Below, piece by piece: positions 6,666 through 13,592 of a stretch of 16,458 nucleotides of DNA. The stretch's first letter is position 1. Each line of letters begins with the position of its first letter. The position numbers were made by a program, and so were the translations under genes. The notes below the pieces were generated by a model that was not told where the DNA came from, searched no databases, and saw nothing but the letters and a program-made list of their open reading frames with translations. Source of the stretch: JBIOYL01 sp044870185 (GTDB lineage: Bacteria > Actinomycetota > CALGFH01); NCBI GenBank assembly GCA_044870185.1, contig JBIOYL010000093.1:1-16458 (forward strand), given 5' to 3'.

Positions 6666-7457
6666 ACGGCGGGCCGCCGCGCCCACCGCTGCCGAGGTCA
6701 CCAGGGCGGCCACTGGCACCAGTCCGGCGAACAGGCCAGCCCGCTCCACCCCCAGGCGGCGCACTCCCGAATACCACAGGACGAAGGCGAGGGCAGTGAC
6801 CACCACGGCCAGGTAGCCGAACGCGGCGGCCTCCTGCGGGGTGGGAAGGCGAAAGGCGGCGGCGCCGCCCACCCCGACCGCCCCGGCCAGCAGCATGACC
6901 GCAGCTGTCACGCACGCATACGTGGAGACGCCCACCGGCCCGAGCGTGGCCAGCAGGGGGACCGCAAGCAGGGAGAACGCCGCCTCGCACGCCAGCGCCC
7001 CCAGCGACAGCGCCAGCCCGGTGGGCGACATGAGCCCGCCCGACCACTGGACGACGACGGCTCCGGCCGAGACCAGCAGGGCCCCGATCACGACCCGGCC
7101 GCTCGGCGCGCGGCCCTCGAGGACGGGACCCAGCAGGGCCAGGGCGAGGGGGACGCAGCCGACGATCATTCCCACGCTGCCCGCCTCCGCCTCCCGGAGG
7201 GCGCCGATCAGGAAGATGTTGAACCTGGCCAGTCCCGTGGCCGCCAGCGCCAGCAGGCGAGGGATCTCTGCGGGGCGGGGCCGGGGAAGCCTTCCCCGAG
7301 CAAGGGCGGCCAGTACCGCGGCGCCAAGCGCGTAGCGGGCGGCCTGCCCTGCAAGGATGGGGTAGCCGGCGACCAGGCTGGAGGCCGCCACCGAGGAGCC
7401 GACCAGGATCATGGCGGTCCCGGCCTGTACCGGCCCCTGGACATCGACGCGACGCAT
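6474..7457 (-). CDS. EamA/DMT-family exporter with replaced C-terminus
   Basis: From the ATG at 7457 the product has about nine hydrophobic segments in two EamA-like halves, e.g. AGTAMILVGSSVAASSLVAG, FNIFLIGALREAEAGSVGMI, VVIGALLVSAGAVVVQW and LAVVVTALAFVLWYSGVRRL. This fits drug/metabolite-transporter family permeases that export small molecules. Similarity ends at residue ~260 (VPVAALVTSAAVGA, about position 6680), just before the expected last helix. From there the frame runs 67 residues into the antisense of the neighbouring membrane-protein gene, giving a hydrophilic Gly/Arg/His-rich tail until a stop at 6474. The true 3' end was evidently deleted, so the protein probably lacks its tenth helix. 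The start lies 6 nt after a TACGGT box with no Shine-Dalgarno, suggesting leaderless expression. It is divergent from a MocR-type regulator, the usual partner. Confidence 0.75.
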   Translation of the reverse strand: MRRVDVQGPVQAGTAMILVGSSVAASSLVAGYPILAGQAARYALGAAVLAALARGRLPRPRPAEIPRLLALAATGLARFNIFLIGALREAEAGSVGMIVGCVPLALALLGPVLEGRAPSGRVVIGALLVSAGAVVVQWSGGLMSPTGLALSLGALACEAAFSLLAVPLLATLGPVGVSTYACVTAAVMLLAGAVGVGGAAAFRLPTPQEAAAFGYLAVVVTALAFVLWYSGVRRLGVERAGLFAGLVPVAALVTSAAVGAAARRSGSRGDGVAQGEQGGHEGRAEQADADQVQHRRDHTDVQGSHPGRGLQHAHHHQRGIAECGGPH

Positions 7458-7462
7458 GGGGG

Positions 7463-7474
7463 CACCGTACGGTG
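7463..7474. promoter_or_regulatory. Perfect 12-bp palindrome with -10 box at the EamA start (probable MocR operator)
   Basis: CACCGTACGGTG is a perfect palindrome placed 5 nt before the EamA ATG at 7457. Its minus-strand reading contains TACGGT (7464-7469), which fits a leaderless -10 box. A palindrome overlapping the promoter of a transporter divergent from a MocR gene is a natural operator for that regulator. The upstream side, where a -35 box should be, is now MocR coding sequence because the intergenic region is gone. Confidence 0.5.
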
Positions 7475-7484
7475 GAGCTGGTCC

Positions 7485-8793
7485 GGGGTCTCCCGAGGCG
7501 TGGTGGTCGAGGCCTACGACCAGCTCGTTGCCGAGGGATACCTGCTGGCTCGGCAGGGCTCGGCCACCCGCGTTGCCGAGACGGCCGCCGCGGCAAAGGC
7601 CGCGCGCAGCGCCGAGGAAGCGCCGCAGCGGCTCCGCTACGATTTCCGGCCCGGCCTTCCCGCCTTGGACACCTTTCCCCGCACCGCCTGGCTGACCTCG
7701 CTTCGCACGGTGCTCAGGCAGGTGCCCCATGCGGCCCTCGGCTACGGTGACCCTGGCGGGCTGCCCGCCCTCTGGGACGCCCTCGCCGCCTACCTGGGCG
7801 GGTGCGGGGAGTGCTGGCCGAGCCGGAGGGGCTGCTCATCTGCTCGGGCTTCGCCCAGGGCCTCGGCCTGGTCTGCCGGGCGCTTCGCCGGCGCGGCGCC
7901 AGCCGGTTCGCCATGGAGGATCCTTCCCACCCGGGCCAACGGGCGATCGTGGCCCACACGGGGCTGCAGCCGATGCCGGTCCCGGTGGACGAGCGCGGGC
8001 TCAGGGTGGACCTGTTGGCGGCGTCCCGGGTGGACGCGGTGCTGGTGACCCCGGCCCACCAGTTCCCCACCGGGGCGGTCCTGGCCCCCGAGCGGCGGGC
8101 CGCCCTGGTCGTGTGGGCCGAGCGGCACAACGCCGTCGTCGTGGAGGACGACTACGACGCGGAGTACCGCTACGACCGGGAACCGGTCGGGGCCGTCCAG
8201 GGCCTGGCGCCCGAGCGCGTGATCTACGCCGGCTCGGCGAGCAAGACCCTGGCCCCGGGCCTTCGGCTCGGCTGGCTGGTCCTCCCCGCTGGGCTCATCG
8301 GCGCCGTGGCCGAGGAGAAGGCCCTGGACGACCTTGCCTCTCCCGTTCTGGAGCAGCTGGCGTTCGCCGACCTCCTGGCCCGGGGCGAGGTCGACCGGCA
8401 CCTCCGGCGCAACCGGACGCGGTATCGCGCTCGTCGGGACGCCCTGGTGTCCGCGCTTGCCACCCACCTCCCCGACGTGACGGTGGGCGGGGTCGCGGCA
8501 GGCTCCACGCGGTGGCGGAACTGGCTCCCGAGGCCGATGAGGCCGCCGTGGTGGCCGCGGCGAGGGAGCGGTCCGTGGGCGTCTACGGCATGGCCGACCA
8601 CCGGTTCCCTGGCAGCTCGGGGCCTGCGGCCCTCGTGCTCGGCTATGGAGGCCTCGGCGAACGGGCGATCGAGGCGGGCGTGCGCCTGCTGGCGCTGGCG
8701 GTCTCGCGGAGCGCAGGGGGCTGGCAAGACGCCGAGCTGCCTTGGGACGAGGGCGCTCGCCTCATCCCGGCCCGGCCAAGCCGGCGCCGCTGA
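7485..8793 (+). pseudogene. MocR-family (GntR HTH + aminotransferase fold) regulator, 5'-truncated and frameshifted
   Basis: Starts abruptly at GVSRGVVVEAYDQLVAEGYL, the recognition helix of a GntR winged helix; the first ~50 codons and start are missing. A PLP-dependent aminotransferase-like domain follows: VPHAALGYGDPGGLPALWDA, LLICSGFAQGLGLVCRAL, VLVTPAHQFPTGAVL, VVVEDDYDAEYRYDREP, and YAGSASKTLAPGLRLGWL with the PLP lysine in SASKT. Two single-base losses break it: near 7796-7801 (YLG|RVRGVLAEPEG) and near 8501-8504 (GGVAAG|LHAVAELAPEAD). The C-terminal part is VAAARERSVGVYGMADHRFP to ARPSRRR, stop at 8793. MocR proteins usually sense a PLP- or amine-related ligand and control a divergent gene, here the EamA exporter. 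The last 32 nt overlap the convergent hydrolase gene. The frameshifts could be sequencing errors; the missing 5' end is not easily explained that way. Confidence 0.85.
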
Positions 8794-10051
8794 CGGCCGC
8801 CCAGAGGATCTCGGGGCGGCGGATGTCGCAGTGGGCTCCGGCGAAGACCGACAGGTCCTGCTTGACGATGTCGTTGGAGTCCAGGCGGTAGAAGGCGCCC
8901 TTCTCCAGCCGGTAGCCGGCCCCTTGGGCCAGCAGGGCGACCTCCGCGACGCCGTCCTGCTGGTAGCCGTCGTAGCCGATACCGCCCCACCGGAAGTTGA
9001 AGTCCTCGATCCCTTCGTTGTCCTGTCTGGCAAGGCGGCTCGCGTTCGGGTACCACAGGCCCACGGCCCGGTCGTGCCGGCTGAACGTCGCCAGCAACGG
9101 GCCGTCGACCCGGTCGGCCACCGCCCACAGCGCGCCCGGCTTCTGCTTGGAGAAGGCGAAGTGGCTGAAGGCCCCCTGGACGAGCAGGAGGGACTTGACC
9201 GGGCTGGCCGCCCCGGTCATGCCGTCCGGCAGGCCGGCAAGGGCGAAGGCGACCAGTCGCGCGCCGAAGCTGTGCCCCAGAAGATGCACGCGGAGCCGGT
9301 CTCCTCCCTGGAGCCTGCCGAGCAGGGGGCCGAGGCCCTGCTTGCCGACGACGCCGGCCCGGTTCTTCATCTCGTAGTAGCTCATGGTGCGCAGCAGCTC
9401 GCGGGCGCCGCGCCAGGCGAGCTCGAAGGGGTTGGCAATCCCCTGCGTGTCCGCGCGCGGCTCGCCGGGCGCCGCCGCCAGCTCCTCGAGGGCCTCGCGA
9501 GGCGAGGCCGTGATCGCGGCCGCTTCGCCGTTGTCTTCCTGGCCCCCGGTGGCGGGTGTGGTGACGAGCCCGGTCGCCAGCCGGTGGAATCGGTCCAGTG
9601 CGGCGCCGTCCTGCGCCTGGGCGTCGAGCAGGCCGCCGAGGGTGTGCACGTCCTGCTCCTGGCCGGGGAACCTGTCCGCGAGCGCCTCGGCGAGCTCGGC
9701 GCCGGAGGACCGCACGGGGACCTGCGCGCCGTCGCGCGTGGTGGCCGTCGGCACGGGGGAGCCGTCGTCGGCGGGGCCGTCCTCGGGGAACAGCAGCGAC
9801 GGCCACAGCACGCCGACGACGCCGGTGGTCTGCTGCTGCTCGGCGGTGAGCATGGGGGCCATCAGCGTGAACAGATCCCGGTACAGGGCGCGGGCGCCGG
9901 CCTCGGAGCTGTTCCAGCCGTGGCTGAACACGAACAGGTCCCGGACACCACTGGCCGGCAGGTCGGCTTGGAGGCGGTCATCGCTGACGAGGCCGCCGGC
10001 CTTGTCGAACTTGACCTCCCAGTACTTCAGGCCTTCGATCGGCGCACCCAT
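8762..10051 (-). CDS. Alpha/beta hydrolase (GHSFG serine esterase/lipase-like)
   Basis: A complete 429-residue protein. HGWN at 44-47 after a hydrophobic strand (RDLFVFSHGWNSS) is the oxyanion-hole region. LLGHSFGARLVAFAL places nucleophile Ser261 in a GxSxG elbow. TFSRHDRAVGLWYPN supplies a likely acid, Asp327, and FAGAHCDIRRPEILWA a likely catalytic His407, so a Ser-Asp-His triad is present. An insertion of about 130 residues between strands (90-220) includes a variable linker. There is no signal peptide or membrane helix, so it should act in the cytoplasm; the substrate (ester, lipid or other) is not predictable. The ATG at 10051 has a strong Shine-Dalgarno (AAAGGAG, complement of 10058-10064, 6-nt spacer). 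It lies 100 nt downstream of the S8 peptidase on the same strand, presumably co-transcribed. No frame damage is seen, unlike the neighbours to its left. Confidence 0.85.
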   Translation of the reverse strand: MGAPIEGLKYWEVKFDKAGGLVSDDRLQADLPASGVRDLFVFSHGWNSSEAGARALYRDLFTLMAPMLTAEQQQTTGVVGVLWPSLLFPEDGPADDGSPVPTATTRDGAQVPVRSSGAELAEALADRFPGQEQDVHTLGGLLDAQAQDGAALDRFHRLATGLVTTPATGGQEDNGEAAAITASPREALEELAAAPGEPRADTQGIANPFELAWRGARELLRTMSYYEMKNRAGVVGKQGLGPLLGRLQGGDRLRVHLLGHSFGARLVAFALAGLPDGMTGAASPVKSLLLVQGAFSHFAFSKQKPGALWAVADRVDGPLLATFSRHDRAVGLWYPNASRLARQDNEGIEDFNFRWGGIGYDGYQQDGVAEVALLAQGAGYRLEKGAFYRLDSNDIVKQDLSVFAGAHCDIRRPEILWAAVSGAGLAGPG

Positions 10052-10083
10052 CAAGGTCTCCTTTGCTCATGCCGGCTGCTCAT

Positions 10084-10133
10084 GCCGGCGTCCGCCCGCC
10101 GGCGTCCGCCCGCCGGCGTCCGGCCCGCCGGCG
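10084..10133. repeat. Short tandem repeat, 14-nt unit, about 3.5 copies
   Basis: GCCGGCGTCCGCCC is repeated at 10084-10097 and 10098-10111, then as an imperfect copy from 10112 and a partial copy at 10127-10133. It fills half of the gap between the S8 peptidase stop and the hydrolase start. It could fold on the RNA of the operon and modulate downstream translation, or be simple slippage. Confidence 0.85.
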
Positions 10134-10151
10134 GCTGACCTGCCGGATCGT

Positions 10152-11735
10152 TCACACCTTCGACAGCACACCCATGAGATCGACGAGCCCGTGGCCCTGG
10201 AAGAAGCGGTCCCGGTCGAGCGAGACGGCCGTCTCGCAGAACAGCCGCTTGACCGCGTCCGGCTGGCCGATGAACTCGCGGCGGATCGACAGGAACGCGG
10301 CGATCGCCCCGGACACGTGGGGTGCGGCCATGGATGTCCCACTGTCCTCGACGTAGTACGCGATTGGAGGGCCCTGCTCCGGATCGGGCGGACCCGATGC
10401 GCTCGGCGGCGCCGCGCTGGCGGTGGGACCCGCATCGCTGAAGATCGGGACGTTGGCCCGCAGCTGGCCCGTGGCGGCCGAGGTGATCTTCTCACCGGGC
10501 GCCACGAGGTCGGGCTTGAGTCGACCGTCGAGCGTCGGGCCCTTCGCGGACGTGTACGAGACCCCGAACGTGTGCGGACTGTCGCGGTGGGTGGACCCGA
10601 CGGTGATGGCCCGGTCGGCATGGCCCGGTTCGCTGATGGACGAGAGCAGGCCGTGCAGATCCGGCGCGCCGGCCTCCGCCACCCCGCCGCTGGCCGCGCC
10701 GGCGTTGCCCGCGCTCACGACCGCGATCACACCGGTGCCGACCAGCAGGTTCAGCTCTTGGCAAAGAGGGCTCTGGCCGGCGGCGTAGTCCTGGGCCAGC
10801 CAGCGGCAGCCGAGGCTCAGGTTCACGCCGTGGATCTGGAGCTTGCGGCCCCAGTTGTTCATCTCGCGGACGTGCTGCAAGGCGCGCATGACCGTCGAGG
10901 ACGTCGTCTTCGGCACGCCCGTACTGCTGTCGAGCACCTTGAGGCTGATCAGCCGCGCCCGCGGTGCCATCCCCGCCAGGCTGCGGCCGGGGTCGAGCTT
11001 GCGGGGCTTCCACGTCGGCCAGTCCGCCTCGGCCACGCTGTCATCCCCGGACGTCGGGCGCAGCTCCGCGATATAGGGCTCGTAGCCGTCGGGCGTGCGG
11101 CCGGCGATGATCCCGGCGACGTGCGTGCCGTGCCCGTTCTCGTCACACAGGGCCGCCGCCCCGTCGAGCTGCTTGGGTTCCGGCTGCCTGCGGACCAGCC
11201 AGGTGAAGTCCGCATGCAGGTCCTTCACCTTCGGGTCGGTGAGGGTGCCGTCGCTGAAGTGCGGGTGGCTGCCGTCGATGCCGGTGTCGAGCACCGCCCA
11301 CACGATGTCGACACCGCTCGCGGCGTAGGCGCGTGCGGCGGCATCGGCCTTGATCGTGCTGCAGGAGTGGTCGATCTGGGGGTGCAGCACATAGTCGGGC
11401 CAGATACGGAAGATGGCTCGCCGGCCGGCCTCGTCGCGGCTGTCGCGGTCGGCGAGCAGCAGCCCGGTGATCTCGTCCCGGCGCAGCAGGCACCGTTCGT
11501 AGCCGGCGGAGATCCGGTACGGTGGCCGGTCGTCCCAGTGCGGGCCGACCACGCGCATGTACAGGCCCATGAACCGGTCGGCGACCTCGCCAGGCGGGAG
11601 CCCCGCCTCGAGGTTCAGCTCGACGATGACGGCCATCAGACCGTCGTCGCTCTCGTCCACCACCTCATCGCGGATGTGGTCGGGGATGCTCTCGTCGACC
11701 AGGAGCGGACTGACCGCCCACCGCTTCTTCGTCAT
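10152..11735 (-). CDS. S8-family (subtilisin-like) serine peptidase, apparently cytoplasmic
   Basis: A complete 527-residue subtilase. The triad is visible: Asp150 in IVWAVLDTGIDGSHPHF, His202 in NGHGTHVAGIIAGR and Ser468 in DSGTSMAAPHVSG, with the oxyanion Asn344 in VVSAGNAG. The first ~140 residues are not catalytic: MTKKRWAVSPLLVDESIPDH begins a polar region that ends at HSCSTIKADAAARAY and could be a fold-assisting or regulatory domain. There is no signal peptide, unusual for subtilases, which are mostly secreted; an intracellular role is inferred. A ~35-residue Pro/Ala/Ser insert (432-458) precedes the active-site serine. The ATG at 11735 was chosen over an upstream in-frame start because GAGG lies at proper distance and the preceding 50 residues look non-coding. 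It is first in a likely two-gene operon with the alpha/beta hydrolase, and divergent from the Wadjet-like genes. Confidence 0.92.
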   Translation of the reverse strand: MTKKRWAVSPLLVDESIPDHIRDEVVDESDDGLMAVIVELNLEAGLPPGEVADRFMGLYMRVVGPHWDDRPPYRISAGYERCLLRRDEITGLLLADRDSRDEAGRRAIFRIWPDYVLHPQIDHSCSTIKADAAARAYAASGVDIVWAVLDTGIDGSHPHFSDGTLTDPKVKDLHADFTWLVRRQPEPKQLDGAAALCDENGHGTHVAGIIAGRTPDGYEPYIAELRPTSGDDSVAEADWPTWKPRKLDPGRSLAGMAPRARLISLKVLDSSTGVPKTTSSTVMRALQHVREMNNWGRKLQIHGVNLSLGCRWLAQDYAAGQSPLCQELNLLVGTGVIAVVSAGNAGAASGGVAEAGAPDLHGLLSSISEPGHADRAITVGSTHRDSPHTFGVSYTSAKGPTLDGRLKPDLVAPGEKITSAATGQLRANVPIFSDAGPTASAAPPSASGPPDPEQGPPIAYYVEDSGTSMAAPHVSGAIAAFLSIRREFIGQPDAVKRLFCETAVSLDRDRFFQGHGLVDLMGVLSKV

Positions 11736-11990
11736 GACCGACCTCGCTGCAAGAGGTGCCCAGGGCCGCTGGGCACGTGCGGTCCGCGAGCGCCCAGCCA
11801 AGATGGGCGGCTGCGCCCGAGTATCGAGGATGCGGTCGGTACGCGGCCGTGCCGCACAGTACATGCAGGAGGTGCTCTTGATCACAGTGGTCCCAGCCTG
11901 GGCCGGCCCCGGGCTCGACTGTCGGCGCGCTGTGATAGAAGTCGCAGCCGGCAGACCTCAGCCGACCGCCGCGACCAGGAACCGACCGCC
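11736..11990. promoter_or_regulatory. Divergent intergenic region between S8 peptidase and DUF2397 genes
   Basis: These 255 nt must hold the promoters for both the peptidase-hydrolase pair and the plus-strand Wadjet-like operon. A TCGACT (11915-11920) and a TAGAAG (11936-11941) are weak candidates for a plus-strand promoter but the spacing is short. AGGA at 11977-11980 is the likely ribosome binding site for the ATG at 11991. No clear operator or gene was recognised. Confidence 0.5.
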
Positions 11991-13592
11991 ATGGAGCTCG
12001 ACACCGTCCGCGCCGCCACGCCGTCCGCCGCCACGCCGTCTGCCGCCGACCGGGGCGGGTCCTCCACGCCGACGGGCGCCGCCGCCGCCTTCGGCATGAG
12101 CCTGCTGGCGGTCGACGACCGCCTGCGGCTGTTCAGCTTCGCCGTCGGCGCCGACCGGTTCACCTACCTGTGGGTGCTGCGGGCGTTCGACCGCGCCCGC
12201 CAGCGCTACCGGGTGCGGCTGCACACCGCCGAGGTCGCCGCCGAGCTGGCCGAGCTGGCGGCCGAGCACGCCGGCGTGCCCGAACCGGCCAACCTGGCCT
12301 CGTCGCTCGACCAGCTCGTGGACTGGAACGTGCTCGAGCGCATGCAGGACGGCGCCCGGGTGGCGTCGATCGCCGAGTACCGGCGGCGCAACTCGGTCTA
12401 CCAGTTCAGCGTCCTCGGCCTGCGGGCCTATCAGGCGGTCGAGGCGGTGGTGTCGGCCACGCTCACCGACACGGCCCTCAAGAAGCTCGCGTTCACCGCG
12501 ATCCTCGACGACCTCCAGGGGCTGGCGGCCGCCAACACGGACGGCGACGCGGTCGGGGTGTACCTGCGCCTGGACCGCCTGCACCAGGCGCTCAGCGACA
12601 TGACCGAGCGGGCGGCCCAGTTCTACCTGATGATCGGAGAGCTGGCCCGCACCCACGAGGCCCGGCCCGAGGTGTTCGTCGCCTACAAGGACCGCCTGCT
12701 CGCCCATCTCACCGACTTCCTCGCCGAGCTGCAGCGCTACAAGCCGCTGCTGGCGGCCGCGGTGGCCACGGTGGCCGCCGGCGGCGTCGACGCGCTGGTC
12801 GAGCGCGCCGCCGAGGCCGACGACGACCCCTTCCTGCGGCCCGTCGAGCGCCTGGCCCGCTGGCGCCAGCGCTGGGACGGGCTGGCGGCCTGGTTCCTCG
12901 GCGACGGCGTCGAGCCGTCGGCCGCCGACCGGCTCGACGGGCGCACCGCCGCCGCGATCAGCGACCTGACGGCGCTGCTGCGGCGGGTGACCGAGACCCG
13001 CCGCAGCGGGGTGAGCCGCGATTCCCAGCTCCGCTTCCTGGCCCGGTGGCTGGCCGCCTGCGCCACCGACGCCGAGGCGCAGGCGCTGTTCTCGGCCGCG
13101 ACGGGGCTGCGGCGCGCCCGCCACCTGTCGCTCACCGAGGAGGACCAGGAGCTGGTCCCGGCCACCCGGAGCTGGTGGGAGGCGCCGCCGATGCCGGTGT
13201 CCACCACGCTGCGGGAGCGCGGCATGGCGACCCCGCCGGGCCGGCCGGCCGTGCTGCGCGACAACGCCGCGGCGCGGGCGGCGGCCCTGGCCGTGCAGCG
13301 GGAGCGGCGTGCCGCCGAGCAGACCGCCGCCGCCCGCATGGCCGCCGACGGGCTGGCCGGCCGGGTGCTCGACCGGGCCGAGCTGGACCTGCTGCTGCGC
13401 CTGCTCGACCGGGCGTTGCAGGCCAGGGTCCCGGTCGCCGGCAGCCCGACCCGACCCGCCGGTGCGCTGGCCGAGGCCCACCACGGGCGGCTGCGCCTGC
13501 GCCTGGCACCCGGCGGGCGCGACACGGTCGTGCGCACGGTCGACGGCGAGCTGCTGCTGCCCGGGCTCGACCTGGAGGTGTCCTCCGCATGA
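11991..13592 (+). CDS. TIGR02677/DUF2397 protein, Wadjet-like kleisin component (JetA type)
   Basis: A 533-residue protein starting at the ATG after AGGA (10-nt spacer). The N-terminus is a short Ala/Pro/Ser repeat (residues 8-30, ATPSAATPSAAD) not expected in the family; the conserved part begins near VDDRLRLFSFAVGADRFTYL, typical of DUF2397. An alternative ATG at 12096 just before it lacks a ribosome binding site. The rest is helical (AEYRRRNSVYQFSVLGLRAY, ALSDMTERAAQFYLMIGELA). The C-terminal part has a Gly-Arg-rich end (HHGRLRLRLAPGGRDTVVRT) typical of these proteins. In JetABCD/Mks systems the first subunit is the kleisin that bridges the SMC heads; that role for DUF2397 is from knowledge of the family. 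Its stop overlaps the next start as ATGA, so it is translationally coupled to the DUF2398 gene. Confidence 0.88.
   Translation: MELDTVRAATPSAATPSAADRGGSSTPTGAAAAFGMSLLAVDDRLRLFSFAVGADRFTYLWVLRAFDRARQRYRVRLHTAEVAAELAELAAEHAGVPEPANLASSLDQLVDWNVLERMQDGARVASIAEYRRRNSVYQFSVLGLRAYQAVEAVVSATLTDTALKKLAFTAILDDLQGLAAANTDGDAVGVYLRLDRLHQALSDMTERAAQFYLMIGELARTHEARPEVFVAYKDRLLAHLTDFLAELQRYKPLLAAAVATVAAGGVDALVERAAEADDDPFLRPVERLARWRQRWDGLAAWFLGDGVEPSAADRLDGRTAAAISDLTALLRRVTETRRSGVSRDSQLRFLARWLAACATDAEAQALFSAATGLRRARHLSLTEEDQELVPATRSWWEAPPMPVSTTLRERGMATPPGRPAVLRDNAAARAAALAVQRERRAAEQTAAARMAADGLAGRVLDRAELDLLLRLLDRALQARVPVAGSPTRPAGALAEAHHGRLRLRLAPGGRDTVVRTVDGELLLPGLDLEVSSA

Noticed and set aside
10084..10133. 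Possible CRISPR-like or iteron array.
   Set aside because: Units are 14 nt, directly adjacent and lack spacers; it is a simple tandem repeat.
7802..11990. Plus-strand frames continuing through 8794-11990, and the upstream extension of the DUF2397 frame.
   Set aside because: They run antisense to the intact hydrolase and S8 peptidase and show no recognisable protein; the DUF2397 gene starts at 11991.
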